Shown piece after piece: positions 34,418 through 42,116 of a stretch of DNA of 64,000 bases. The notes beneath the pieces were generated by a model that saw only the letters and a program-made list of their open reading frames with translations, did no database searches and had not been told where the DNA came from. The stretch is taken from positions 1-64,000 of the forward strand of contig NZ_VXCA01000013.1 of assembly GCF_011369485.1 (NCBI RefSeq). Reading direction: 5' to 3'. The stretch is from Pseudomonas atagonensis (GTDB lineage Bacteria; Pseudomonadota; Gammaproteobacteria; Pseudomonadales; Pseudomonadaceae). The translations under genes and the position numbers were made by a program. Each line of letters opens with the position of its first letter. Positions within the stretch are counted from its first letter, which is position 1.

Positions 34418-34670
34418 GTCAGGAATCTTCGCGGATCGATCCCCGGCAACGGGCACAGCGCGAAACACAAATTTCGATCTCCATGCCAGCTCTGGAACTG
34501 GCCGGGCTCCCTCATGAGAGCACGCGAAGTTGCACAGCCACCCGAATGTGACGCCAGTAGCGGCAACGGGCAGAGAGAGGACTCCGGCAGACGTGCAGCG
34601 AGAAAAATCATAACTGAAGCACCTTCATGCGAGGGTGCTTTGGGATGCGAACTGCATGTAAGATCAGCCA
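34418..34670 (+). other. Untranslated leader of the rightward operon
   Basis: No convincing gene in about 250 bp. Contains the hairpin AAGCACC...GGTGCTT (34617-34640) shortly before the LuxR-type gene. Possibly a nut-like or attenuator region with the boxA upstream. Confidence 0.45.
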
Positions 34671-34916
34671 ATGGAAGACACAATTATCAGCGGTAAATGG
34701 AAAGGTCATCACGGACGAGGCTTGGCGCCTCGAGAGCTAGAGTTCGTGCTTTACATTGCTCAGGGGCTTACAGCTAAAGAGATTGGCCGTCTTGTAGGAA
34801 TCTCACCGGCTACCGTATCCAAACGACTAACAAACGCGATGTTCAAATTGAAGGTAACTCGGCGCACCGCAATGGTCGCCGAGGCAATAAAGCTCCAGAT
34901 CATCACGCCAGTTTAA
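34671..34916 (+). CDS. LuxR-type helix-turn-helix regulator
   Basis: 81 aa, essentially a single GerE/LuxR HTH domain: L-A-P-R-E-L-E-F-V-L-Y-I-A-Q-G-L-T-A-K-E-I-G-R-L-V-G then ISPATVSKRLTNAMFKL. No sensory domain. First gene of the rightward operon; possibly regulates this lysogeny block including the DGR. Confidence 0.82.
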   Translation: MEDTIISGKWKGHHGRGLAPRELEFVLYIAQGLTAKEIGRLVGISPATVSKRLTNAMFKLKVTRRTAMVAEAIKLQIITPV

Positions 34917-35006
34917 CCATCCCCAAATCTTTGCTTGATTGGTGCTTGTCGCACCGATCGATGCATCGTCGCGCCCATAATTTCATTATTTCACGAGGTG
35001 AATGAC

Positions 35007-35168
35007 ATGAAGCACGAAGCGGCAATCGCAAAACTCACCCAGCACGCACAGCAATGTGATGAGAACGCAGCAATCCAAAACGACGAAGGTATGTGGCAGG
35101 AAGCCAAATTCAATCAGAAGCTCGCCTCCGAGTATCGGCAGGCAGTTGAAGCGCTCCAGGCTGAGTGA
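35007..35168 (+). CDS. Small helical phage protein
   Basis: 53 aa from ATG 35007 with ribosome site GAGG. Charged, Gln/Ala-rich helix (MKHEAAIAKLTQHAQQC). Unknown. Confidence 0.55.
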   Translation: MKHEAAIAKLTQHAQQCDENAAIQNDEGMWQEAKFNQKLASEYRQAVEALQAE

Positions 35169-35171
35169 CCA

Positions 35172-35420
35172 TCACTGCTGCACCTTGGCGACAGGGTGCA
35201 TCGGGATGCGGACGCCAACCCAGCAGACGCTGGACACCTGCATGCAGCAACACCAGAGACCGGCGAGCGCCCGCCAAGATGCCAACGGCGCGACATCGAG
35301 GGTTACCGCCATGAAGTAGAACAGCGCTTCAACTTGGGTAGCGAAGAAAGCCTGCATATTCGCTCGAGAATCCATGAGCAGGCAGCGGACATCTTGGTCG
35401 ACGGTGTCACCGCGCACCAC
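35172..35420 (-). CDS. Possible small hydrophobic Cys-rich protein (uncertain frame)
   Basis: 82 aa in the full frame; a better start is the Met about 15 codons in (MDSRANMQAFFATQ). Hydrophobic with L-W-C-C-C-M-Q-V. An opposite-strand frame (35196-35492) is also open. I cannot decide between them, or whether either is expressed. Confidence 0.3.
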   Translation of the reverse strand: MVRGDTVDQDVRCLLMDSRANMQAFFATQVEALFYFMAVTLDVAPLASWRALAGLWCCCMQVSSVCWVGVRIPMHPVAKVQQ

Positions 35421-35545
35421 CGGGCAACCGGCAGGCCTACCCCTACGTTCAAGTTCACCGCTGATGATTCAACCCCAGGCTGTCGCCAGTAGCGAGCCTG
35501 GTGGGCTTCTCACGTAGGGAGGTCTTCGTGTGAAGCAAACGAAAA

Positions 35546-35571
35546 AGCCCGGGTGATCTCGGGCTTTTTTT
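35546..35571 (+). terminator. Rho-independent terminator
   Basis: AGCCCG-GGTGATCT-CGGGCT then T7. Splits the LuxR-type gene unit from the downstream genes. Confidence 0.75.
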
Positions 35572-35676
35572 CGCCTCGCCTTTATCCGTCAGCACTCTCC
35601 CCTGCGCCCAACGGCAACCAGCAGGCGGCACAGAGTGCTGACGAATACACGCAACCCCACCACTGAGGGATTAGCC

Positions 35677-35952
35677 ATGCAAATGCACCCACTGATGCAA
35701 CAGCGCGTCGATGTTCTGCGAGTCCTGATGATTCGCACCCAGGCAGCGCGCGAGACGTTCGCACGGCACGCCGGCCTGGTGATGCCGGAGAAGAAGGTGC
35801 GCTTCCAGGTGAAGACAGTCGGCAAGGCTTTCCATGTCGTGGATCTGTCCACCGGCAAGACCAAGGCGTTTCGCTGGACCTACAAAGCAGCGCTCGACAT
35901 GGCGATCCAGTTCGAAGAGAAGGCCAACCGGCCAAAGGTTGGTGAGCAGTGA
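35677..35952 (+). CDS. Hypothetical phage protein
   Basis: 91 aa from ATG 35677. Basic, with KVRFQVKTVGKAFHVVDLSTGKTKAFRWTYKAALDMA. Its stop overlaps the GTG of the next gene. Function unknown. Confidence 0.6.
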   Translation: MQMHPLMQQRVDVLRVLMIRTQAARETFARHAGLVMPEKKVRFQVKTVGKAFHVVDLSTGKTKAFRWTYKAALDMAIQFEEKANRPKVGEQ

Positions 35953-36257
35953 TTGGTGTGCCAATGCCAGATCCGCGCGAGCAGATCACAGACCACCTAA
36001 ACCGGGCGCTGGAAGAGTACTTCGGCGCCGGCAAGCAGATTCAACACGTCGACCCGGGCGTGTCCGGTGAGCGCGAACTCACCTTCGGCACCGCCTACGG
36101 CGACAAGCTCCGCGCCAAACGCGACAAGATCGCGCCCGATCTCAAGCGGCTGGCTGAAAGCGGCACCAACCTCTACCAAGCCTGCAAAGAGCTGGACATC
36201 GGCCACAAGCGCGCCCTGCTCATCGCCAAAGAAAACAACTTCAAATTCAAAGACTGA
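35949..36257 (+). CDS. Hypothetical phage protein, possible DNA binding
   Basis: 102 aa from GTG 35949 (GTGA overlap with the previous stop); ATG 35964 is an alternative. The C-terminal NLYQACKELDIGHKRALLIAKENN could be a helix-turn-helix. Unknown role. Confidence 0.55.
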   Translation: MIGVPMPDPREQITDHLNRALEEYFGAGKQIQHVDPGVSGERELTFGTAYGDKLRAKRDKIAPDLKRLAESGTNLYQACKELDIGHKRALLIAKENNFKFKD

Positions 36258-36341
36258 TGAAACGAACCACCAACCAGGCGGCCACGCGCCGCCGACAGAC
36301 CTGGCTGGACTTGCCGGCCAGCGGAATTGAAGAGGTAGGCC

Positions 36342-36650
36342 ATGGCCAAGAGCAACGCGCAATTGCAGAAGGACAAGCGAGCCAAGGAGAAGGCGCTGCT
36401 CGACCGGATCGGCGCCGAGAAGCGATCGCTGATTGTTTCGAAAGCGCTCGATGATGCCCTGATTATCCTCGGCGAGCGTCACGACTTCAAGGAATGGCAG
36501 GAGACGGTGTCGACGTTCATCATCAATCTGGCCGCAGCGCCGGCAGAAGAATCAGAACGCTTCGCGGCCATGTCGCGACCGGAATTAGTTATTAAGGAAA
36601 ACTGGTCGAGGCAGCTAACGGAGTTTGCGAAAACCGGCGTTGAGACTTGA
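36342..36650 (+). CDS. Hypothetical helical phage protein
   Basis: 102 aa, Lys/Glu-rich helical protein (AKSNAQLQKDKRAKEKALLDRIG). Ends just before a convergent gene. Unknown. Confidence 0.6.
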   Translation: MAKSNAQLQKDKRAKEKALLDRIGAEKRSLIVSKALDDALIILGERHDFKEWQETVSTFIINLAAAPAEESERFAAMSRPELVIKENWSRQLTEFAKTGVET

Positions 36651-36657
36651 TCGCTGG

Positions 36658-36936
36658 TTACGATTTTAAACCGAGCCAAGCGCAGAAAATCCCTACAGCA
36701 AGAACAGTTGACCCACTTAGAACATCAACCATGTAGGTTTCCCGCCAACTGGTAGATCTAGCCTGATGTTGCACAACGCGATTATCCAATACATCGACCC
36801 CCTTGCCGTTTGATCCGGTGTTGTCGATTGATATCCCGGTTCCAGAGCCTGCGAACCTAACCTCGTTGTTAGAGACTGTTCCGGTGCAGCCAACTACACG
36901 GATGCCCGTAAAACCCGGCTGATTGTCTTGAGACAT
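36658..36936 (-). CDS. Small membrane-anchored protein, convergent to its neighbours
   Basis: 92 aa from ATG 36936. Residues about 10-55 are Gly/Asn/Ser/Val-rich with a beta-helix look (TGIRVVGCTGTVSNNEV). C-terminal residues about 74-90 are a transmembrane segment (GSTVLAVGIFCAWLGL). It is the only minus-strand gene between the repressor and integrase and sits beside the DGR. Function unknown. Confidence 0.55.
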   Translation of the reverse strand: MSQDNQPGFTGIRVVGCTGTVSNNEVRFAGSGTGISIDNTGSNGKGVDVLDNRVVQHQARSTSWRETYMVDVLSGSTVLAVGIFCAWLGLKS

Positions 36937-37035
36937 ATCACCGCTCCAATCGAATGAATGATTTGGAGAATATAGCCCAACCCTACCTTCGCTGCGCATC
37001 CGGTCACGGAGGGCGGCGCATACCCGGAGAAAACC

Positions 37036-37512
37036 ATGACTCAACATGCACAACAATCCGTATCCGCCGCCGACCTGCCAGAACGCGGTCAACCTCTCGC
37101 AGGTGGCACCTTCGTCACTCGCTACTGGCTGAACGGCGAAGAGCGAGCCTTGGTGTTGCTCGACAACGAACTGATCGGAACCTGGGGCAAGTACGGCGAG
37201 GACGTTACCGGCGCCAAGAGTCTCAGTGACGGCGCCGCGAGTACCCGCGCCATGGCCGAAGCCGGCAGCGATATCGCGGTGAAAGCTCTGGAGTTGGATG
37301 CGCAAATCCCGTCCTACCTCGAAGGCGCTCTGCTGATGGCGGCCAAGGCCGAAGGATTGATCACTCTGCGCGAGGATCGCTGGCACTGGCTGAGTTCGCA
37401 GTTCTCCGCCAACAGCGCCCACAGCATGGACTTTGAAGGTGGCTGGCTCGGCTACTACGTCAAGGGCGGCGAGCGCGTCGCGCGCCCGGTCCGCAGCCTT
37501 CCTATTCAGTAA
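37036..37512 (+). CDS. DGR target protein 1 (C-type-lectin-like fold)
   Basis: 158 aa, ribosome site GGAGAAAA. The last third reads RWHWLSSQFSANSAHSMDF, GGWLGYYVKGG and ERVARPVR, the DUF1566/Lcl-like C-type lectin end that DGRs diversify. No signal peptide or membrane span. VR1 (37396-37496) encodes residues about 121-154. Eleven codons differ from the template; ten of them through template adenines. It is a paralogue of target 2, sharing GAKS near the middle and the same end. The variable residues would form a ligand-binding face; the ligand is unknown. Confidence 0.85.
   Translation: MTQHAQQSVSAADLPERGQPLAGGTFVTRYWLNGEERALVLLDNELIGTWGKYGEDVTGAKSLSDGAASTRAMAEAGSDIAVKALELDAQIPSYLEGALLMAAKAEGLITLREDRWHWLSSQFSANSAHSMDFEGGWLGYYVKGGERVARPVRSLPIQ
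37396..37496 (+). repeat. VR1: DGR variable repeat VR1
   Basis: 101 bp aligned without gaps to TR 38806-38906. Thirteen differences: 12 at TR adenines (changed to G or T), plus one T-to-C at 37420. The first 15 bp and the last 26 bp (GAGCGCGTCGCG...) are identical to TR, the latter acting as the expected invariant GC-rich 3' end. Confidence 0.93.
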
Positions 37513-37631
37513 TTCATTCCTTCATTGCTTTTCATGCAGGTGATTCCCGGGAGTGTCAGGACGACGCTCAGACCAGAAGCTTGCCGGGTAGCGCCGGCGG
37601 CCTGCGCCCAATTCGCTCACAGGAGCATCCA

Positions 37632-38225
37632 ATGCAAACGAATCAACTGACCACCTACACCCGTGGCGATCTGATGATCAGCAGCCCAGATGAATCGGTG
37701 GTGCTCAGGCTGGCTTCTCTGGCGATTGGCGTCACGCCGACCGCTGCCGCAAGCGACATCCCTGCTGTAGGTGAAATCTGGCCCGGCGAAGGTGGTGTGA
37801 ATGGCGGTTTGTTCCCGGGCGACGGCAAACCCTATTACCTGATCGTGCCGACCGGTGCGGATGCTGAAGGCGTTTTTGAATGGGGTGGCTACGGCAACGA
37901 ACTCAACGGCGCCAAGAGTGCCTGGGATGGTCGAGCCAACACGGACGACCTGATCGGCGCCGATGACTCCTACCCCGCCGCCCAGTTCTGCGCCGCCTTC
38001 GAGCGCGAAGGACACAAAGACTTTCATCTGATGTCCCGTCGCGAGGCTTCCTTTCTGGAGATCACGCTGGGCGACAAGGACGTGTTCAGCAAGCGCTATC
38101 ACTGGACGAGTTCGCAGTTCTCCGCCTACTACGCCTACAGCATGGACTTTGGAGATGGCTGGCTCGGCAACGACGGCAAGCGCTACGAGCGCGTCGCGCG
38201 CCCGGTCCGCAGACGATTTATTTGA
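37632..38225 (+). CDS. DGR target protein 2 (C-type-lectin-like fold)
   Basis: 197 aa, ribosome site AGGAG. N-terminal part (TYTRGDLMISSPDES) is followed by a DUF1566-like region: GEIWPGEGGVNGGLFPGDG, YYLIVPTGADAEGVFEWGG, then YHWTSSQFSAYYAYSMDFG and ERVARPVRRR. No signal peptide. VR2 encodes residues about 161-193. Ten codons differ from the TR frame, all at template adenines. Lies between target 1 and the Avd-like gene. Confidence 0.87.
   Translation: MQTNQLTTYTRGDLMISSPDESVVLRLASLAIGVTPTAAASDIPAVGEIWPGEGGVNGGLFPGDGKPYYLIVPTGADAEGVFEWGGYGNELNGAKSAWDGRANTDDLIGADDSYPAAQFCAAFEREGHKDFHLMSRREASFLEITLGDKDVFSKRYHWTSSQFSAYYAYSMDFGDGWLGNDGKRYERVARPVRRRFI
38112..38212 (+). repeat. VR2: DGR variable repeat VR2
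   Basis: 101 bp aligned without gaps to TR. Eleven differences, every one at a TR adenine (changed to G, T or C). Flanks identical to TR as for VR1. The pure adenine pattern suggests recent or well-copied retrohoming. Confidence 0.95.
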
Positions 38226-38245
38226 TCCTTCAATCCTTCATTCAT

Positions 38246-38261
38246 GGGCGCGTTAGCGCCC
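38246..38261 (+). other. Hairpin downstream of VR2
   Basis: GGGCGC-GTTA-GCGCCC: a perfect 6-bp stem with a tetraloop, 33 bp after VR2. In the Bordetella phage DGR a stem with a 4-nt loop just after VR promotes retrohoming; this is a candidate equivalent. No such stem was seen after VR1. Confidence 0.6.
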
Positions 38262-38282
38262 TCGCTTTTCAAGGAGGCCAGG

Positions 38283-38636
38283 ATGGCCCTTCACATGGAT
38301 CTGGAGATCCACAAAGTTGCAGAAGAACTGCTCGGCATGTCACTCGACCTGGTACGCAACATCCCCCGCGACCTTAAGCAGGTCGTCGGAGCAAAGATTC
38401 GAGACGAGTGTCTGCAGGTTCTGGTGCTGATTGGTCGGGCCAACATGTCGCGAGACAAGCTGCCCCACTTGAACCTCCTACTTGAAAGCATCTGGATGCT
38501 GAATTACTTGCTGCGAGCGCTCACCAATAAAGCGCTGATCAGCAAGGGTCAGCACGCCAAAGCAATGAAGTTAACGGCCTCTGTAGGCCGACAGGCGAAT
38601 GCCTGGAAGAAGTCCGCAACCGCGCCCGCTGCGTGA
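38283..38636 (+). CDS. avd: Avd-like DGR accessory protein (four-helix bundle)
   Basis: 117 aa, perfect ribosome site AAGGAGG. All-helical and basic (EIHKVAEELLGMSLDLVRNIPRD, ARANMSRDKLPHLNLLLE, KKSATAPAA end), matching the size and pattern of Avd/four-helix-bundle proteins. In known systems Avd forms a positively charged pentameric barrel that binds the reverse transcriptase and template RNA. Placed between targets and TR, as in the Bordetella phage element. Confidence 0.85.
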   Translation: MALHMDLEIHKVAEELLGMSLDLVRNIPRDLKQVVGAKIRDECLQVLVLIGRANMSRDKLPHLNLLLESIWMLNYLLRALTNKALISKGQHAKAMKLTASVGRQANAWKKSATAPAA

Positions 38637-38805
38637 GGGCCAAGGCTCTCGCGTCTGTGCGCAAAATCTGGTCGAGCCGCTGACCTCTGGGTCACCGCCA
38701 TGCACACAAAAGAAACCGCCGGTCTAAAGCGTCCGCGTAGGTCTTGTGCAGTTTCCTTGCTGATCGGTTCCGCCTTCGGCAAGGCGATGTAGATAGCTCG
38801 ATAGG

Positions 38806-38906
38806 TCGCAGTTCTCCGCCAACAACGCCTACAACATGGACTTTGAAGATGGCTGGCTCAACAACAACGACAAGAACAACGAGCGCGTCGCGCGCCCGGT
38901 CCGCAG
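38806..38906 (+). repeat. TR: DGR template repeat TR
   Basis: 101 bp, about 28 adenines concentrated in AAC codons: in the VR frame it reads S-Q-F-S-A-N-N-A-Y-N-M-D-F then W-L-N-N-N-D-K-N-N. AAC codons allow many residues but no stop on adenine mutation. Lies between the Avd-like gene and the RT. No gene start serves this frame; it is a template. Confidence 0.95.
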
Positions 38907-40006
38907 ATTTAAGTGTTGCACCCTTCCAGTTCGAGGATCTCGTCCAAGCGTATTACGACTGTCGCCGGAACAAGCGGAACACCGCAAGCGCCCGGCACTT
39001 CGAAAAGGACATGGAGATCAACTTGCTGGAGCTCCACGACGACCTGATCGCCGGCACCTACCGGCCAGGCCGCTCTATTTGTTTCGTGGTCACCCGACCG
39101 AAAGCCCGCGAGGTTTGGGCGGCAGCGTTCCGGGACCGCGTCGTACACCACCTGATGTACAACCATGTGGCACCGCGCTTTTACGCCAGCTTCATAGCGG
39201 ACAGTTGCGCATGCATCCCAGGGCGCGGCACGTTGTACGCCGCAAAGCGCCTTGAATCGAAGATCCGCAGCGCCAGCCAAAACTGGTCGAAGCCGACCTT
39301 CTACCTCAAGTGTGACCTGGCCAACTTCTTCGTCGCGATAGATAAGCAGGTGCTGCGCCAGCAGCTGGCCAAGAAGATCACCGAGCCCTGGTGGCTGGCA
39401 CTGGCCGAAACGATCCTGATGCACGACCCGCGTGAAGACTACGTGTTGCGCAGCCCGCCGCACCTGTTCAATCGAGTGCCGCAGCACAAGCGCCTGACCG
39501 CACAGCCAGCGCATCTCGGACTACCGATCGGCAACCTGTCGTCTCAGTTCTTCGCGAACGTGTACCTCGATGCGCTCGACCAGTTCGCCAAGCACAAGCT
39601 CGGCGCCAAGCACTACATCCGATACGTCGACGACTTCGTGTTCCTGCATGAATCGCCACAGCAACTGAATCACTGGCGCGAGCAGGTCGAAGCGTTCCTG
39701 CCGAGACTCGGCGCCAAGCTCAACCCCAGTAAGACCATCTTGCAGCCGGTAGATCGCGGCGTCGACTTCGTCGGTCACTTCATCAAGCCGTGGCGACGAA
39801 CCACTCGCAAGCGTTCGATGGCCCAGGCACTGAAGCGAGTCGCCGCAGCGCCCGCCGAGGATTTACGCGAAACCGCCAACAGCTATTTCGGCCTACTTGG
39901 CCAAGCCAGTCACAGTCATAAAGACCGGGCGGCGCTGGCCAATGTCGTGTTGATGCGCGGCAACAGCGTAAACGCGGCGCTGACAAAGACCTTCAAGAAG
40001 TCGTAA
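38849..40006 (+). CDS. DGR-type reverse transcriptase
   Basis: 385 aa if started at ATG 38849, which is inside TR. The frame is open upstream to a TTG at 38744; no canonical start exists between TR and the conserved region (PFQFEDLVQAYYDC, from about 38921), so the true start is unsettled. Catalytic Asp156 is in L-K-C-D-L-A-N-F-F; Y-V-D-D lies at 259-262. L-P-I-G-N-L-S-S-Q (about 225-233) carries the G-x-x-x-S-Q form typical of DGR RTs rather than retron or group II enzymes. It copies TR RNA with adenine errors and the cDNA replaces VR. Confidence 0.93.
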   Translation: MAGSTTTTRTTSASRARSADLSVAPFQFEDLVQAYYDCRRNKRNTASARHFEKDMEINLLELHDDLIAGTYRPGRSICFVVTRPKAREVWAAAFRDRVVHHLMYNHVAPRFYASFIADSCACIPGRGTLYAAKRLESKIRSASQNWSKPTFYLKCDLANFFVAIDKQVLRQQLAKKITEPWWLALAETILMHDPREDYVLRSPPHLFNRVPQHKRLTAQPAHLGLPIGNLSSQFFANVYLDALDQFAKHKLGAKHYIRYVDDFVFLHESPQQLNHWREQVEAFLPRLGAKLNPSKTILQPVDRGVDFVGHFIKPWRRTTRKRSMAQALKRVAAAPAEDLRETANSYFGLLGQASHSHKDRAALANVVLMRGNSVNAALTKTFKKS

Positions 40007-40049
40007 TCCACCCTCCACAGCCCGGGCATGCCCCGGCATAGGACGCCCC

Positions 40050-40631
40050 ATGCCCACAGAAAACAAAACGGTCGAACCGCTGAAGGTTGAGCGCTCGACA
40101 GTCACGAAGCTGGTGATCACCGGAGCACCGAGCCTCGACCCGATCACCGTGTTTCTCGAAGACCTTGCGCCCAAACGAGGCAAGATCACGGTCAGCTGCT
40201 GGGGCAAGAGCTGGACTGCTTACTGGGGCGGCATGTGGGACGGTCACACCATTGCGCAGTTCTTCTGCGAATTAGACACCTGCTACATCATCGGCTACTT
40301 CGATCAAGCCCTGAGATCACGGCAATTCAGCGGTGATGCTCTCGCGAACGAAGCTCAGCGCCTGGTGCTGAAAGAACGACGTCGATTCTGCTACACACCG
40401 GACGAAGCGCGCGAACTGTTCGACGCGGCGGAGGATCTACGCGAATCGCCATCGATTGAACATTTGCACGCCGTCCACAGCGAGCTGATGACCAAGCTGT
40501 TCGGCGACGAGTGGTGGCACATGACGAGCGATGCCACTGAACCCAATCCTGATTACGCGTATCTCGAGCGAATCATCCTCGCGGTGCAACAGGCGCTGCG
40601 CCATGAGCAACCGCAGCAGGAGGCAGCATGA
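40050..40631 (+). CDS. Conserved phage protein, unknown
   Basis: 193 aa. SVTKLVITGAPSLDPITVFLEDL, WGKSWTAYWGGMWDGHTIAQFF and a helical C-terminal half. Resembles hypothetical proteins common in phage lysogeny/early regions. Overlaps the next gene by 4 bp (ATGA). Not part of the DGR by family. Confidence 0.7.
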   Translation: MPTENKTVEPLKVERSTVTKLVITGAPSLDPITVFLEDLAPKRGKITVSCWGKSWTAYWGGMWDGHTIAQFFCELDTCYIIGYFDQALRSRQFSGDALANEAQRLVLKERRRFCYTPDEARELFDAAEDLRESPSIEHLHAVHSELMTKLFGDEWWHMTSDATEPNPDYAYLERIILAVQQALRHEQPQQEAA

Positions 40632-41155
40632 TCAACTTCTTCTGGCGCCTGATCGCCAAGCTCTTGGCCCGCCCGGCAATCGCCGACTATCTCATCGCCC
40701 GCGCCAAGCTCACCCCCTACCAGCACATCATGTCCGCCGACGGTACCGAGATGTACATGGGGCGCTGGTGGCTGTTCAACCCGTACAGCCGGGAGACGCA
40801 CAAGCCGGCGCTGTGGTGGTGCCCGTGGTCGCTCCGCATTCACCACATCATGCGCGAGGACGCCGATCGGGATTTACACGATCACCCATGGAACGCCCGC
40901 ACGATCATCCTGCGCGGCTGGTACACGGAGGAACGTCGGATCTTCTGGCTGGCCGGCGGACACATCGACGTCGAGCGGCACCGCTCCACAGGAGACACCG
41001 CCCGCCTCAACCACGGCGAATACCACCGCATCGACCAGGTATCCCCCGGCGGCGTCATCACCCTCTTCATCACCAGCAAGTGGCGCGGTGACTGGGGTTT
41101 TCTCGTAAACGGCGTGAAGGTGCCTTGGCGCACCTACACGGGTACGGACAATTGA
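40628..41155 (+). CDS. Cupin-like phage protein
   Basis: 175 aa. Contains H-H-I-M-R-E-D-A-D-R-D-L-H-D-H-P-W and later H-R-I-D, possible metal-binding positions of a cupin-like barrel. N-terminal helix is hydrophobic. Found as a hypothetical protein in many phages; reaction unknown. Confidence 0.65.
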   Translation: MINFFWRLIAKLLARPAIADYLIARAKLTPYQHIMSADGTEMYMGRWWLFNPYSRETHKPALWWCPWSLRIHHIMREDADRDLHDHPWNARTIILRGWYTEERRIFWLAGGHIDVERHRSTGDTARLNHGEYHRIDQVSPGGVITLFITSKWRGDWGFLVNGVKVPWRTYTGTDN

Positions 41156-41229
41156 AGGGGTTCAAAGTGAGCGAGCCAACAATTACTTACCTCGGCCCGG
41201 CGGGCGAGGCGGATAAAGGAGATCGCAGG

Positions 41230-42069
41230 ATGAGCGATGCAACTGAGTTGTTGCCGTGTCCGTTTTGTGGCTCAAGCGATCACGCTCGAGTTTCCGACGA
41301 CCAGATCACCTGGATTTCTTGCACAGCCTGCAGTGGCTCTGGTCCATTTTCGTCGCTCGTTCCCGTAGCAGGGGAAACGACATGGAACACACGCGCCACC
41401 CATGTACCACCTGCAGGTGAGCTGCCGGAAGTGGTCGCCGTGATCAACGAGGAAGGCGAGCACTTCAAGGAAACAGTTGTAGAGCATCGGCCGGGAATTG
41501 ACCGGCTTCCCGTGGGAACTGAACTGGTAGACCGCGCCCACGTCATGCGACTACAGGCCGAGCGTGACGCCCTGCAGTTGCGCCTGAACGCAGCGGATCA
41601 ACTGATCGCCGATCAAAGCGTCGCGCTGAAAAGGATCTACGACCGCGCCGACGCCTTTGCCGAAGATGAATGCAGCATGCGCGCTGCCTCTGTCGAGGTG
41701 ATCAGGGATATCGCGGCCCGAGCGCTCGGCATGGACAGCAAGCCGCCAGTCTACAAGCCAGGCCTCTACGCCGTGCGCCACATCGACAACTGGGATGGCG
41801 AGCGCGATGTAGTGCTGACGTTCGCCATGCTGGACGCCGATGGCAAATGGACTGACAAAGAAACCGGCGACGCCCTACTGACATATCGCGGGGACAAGGT
41901 TCTCAGGGCTTGGCCGCTGGATTGCTCCGAAGCACCGGATACGCAGATTATTGGTGTGCCGCGTAACTGGCTCGAAGACTGGGCGATTGAACTTGTCGAG
42001 GCGGCGCAGGATGGCGGGCAGATGTCCAACCAAGTCGAACACCTTCTCGAAATTCACGCCAGGCCTTAA
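41230..42069 (+). CDS. Lar-like zinc protein with long C-terminal region
   Basis: 279 aa from ATG 41230 with ribosome site GGAG. Residues 1-50 have L-L-P-C-P-F-C-G-S and C-T-A-C-S-G plus W-N-T-R, the Lar restriction-alleviation zinc ribbon. A coiled coil (about 105-140, VMRLQAERDALQLRLN) and an unassigned C-terminal domain follow. It could modulate host type I restriction, but the extra domain makes this unsure. Confidence 0.7.
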   Translation: MSDATELLPCPFCGSSDHARVSDDQITWISCTACSGSGPFSSLVPVAGETTWNTRATHVPPAGELPEVVAVINEEGEHFKETVVEHRPGIDRLPVGTELVDRAHVMRLQAERDALQLRLNAADQLIADQSVALKRIYDRADAFAEDECSMRAASVEVIRDIAARALGMDSKPPVYKPGLYAVRHIDNWDGERDVVLTFAMLDADGKWTDKETGDALLTYRGDKVLRAWPLDCSEAPDTQIIGVPRNWLEDWAIELVEAAQDGGQMSNQVEHLLEIHARP

Positions 42070-42116
42070 CTCCCTCCCCCTTCAAAGTCAGCCGCTATAG
42101 CGGCAAGGACGAAGTC

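Noticed and set aside
36257-36454. Short plus-strand frame before the 36342 gene
   Set aside because: Overlaps the better-supported 36342-36650 gene in another frame and is low-complexity.
38549-38782. Minus-strand frame between avd and TR
   Set aside because: Overlaps the Avd-like gene end, no ribosome site or family; probably a shadow.
38836-39255. Open frame starting within TR in the VR reading frame
   Set aside because: It stops making sense after TR (shadow of the RT gene); TR is a template, not a gene.
38849-40006. RT as a retron or group II intron enzyme
   Set aside because: No maturase or HNH domain and no intron ends; the GNLSSQ motif, Avd-like gene and TR/VR pairs point to a DGR.
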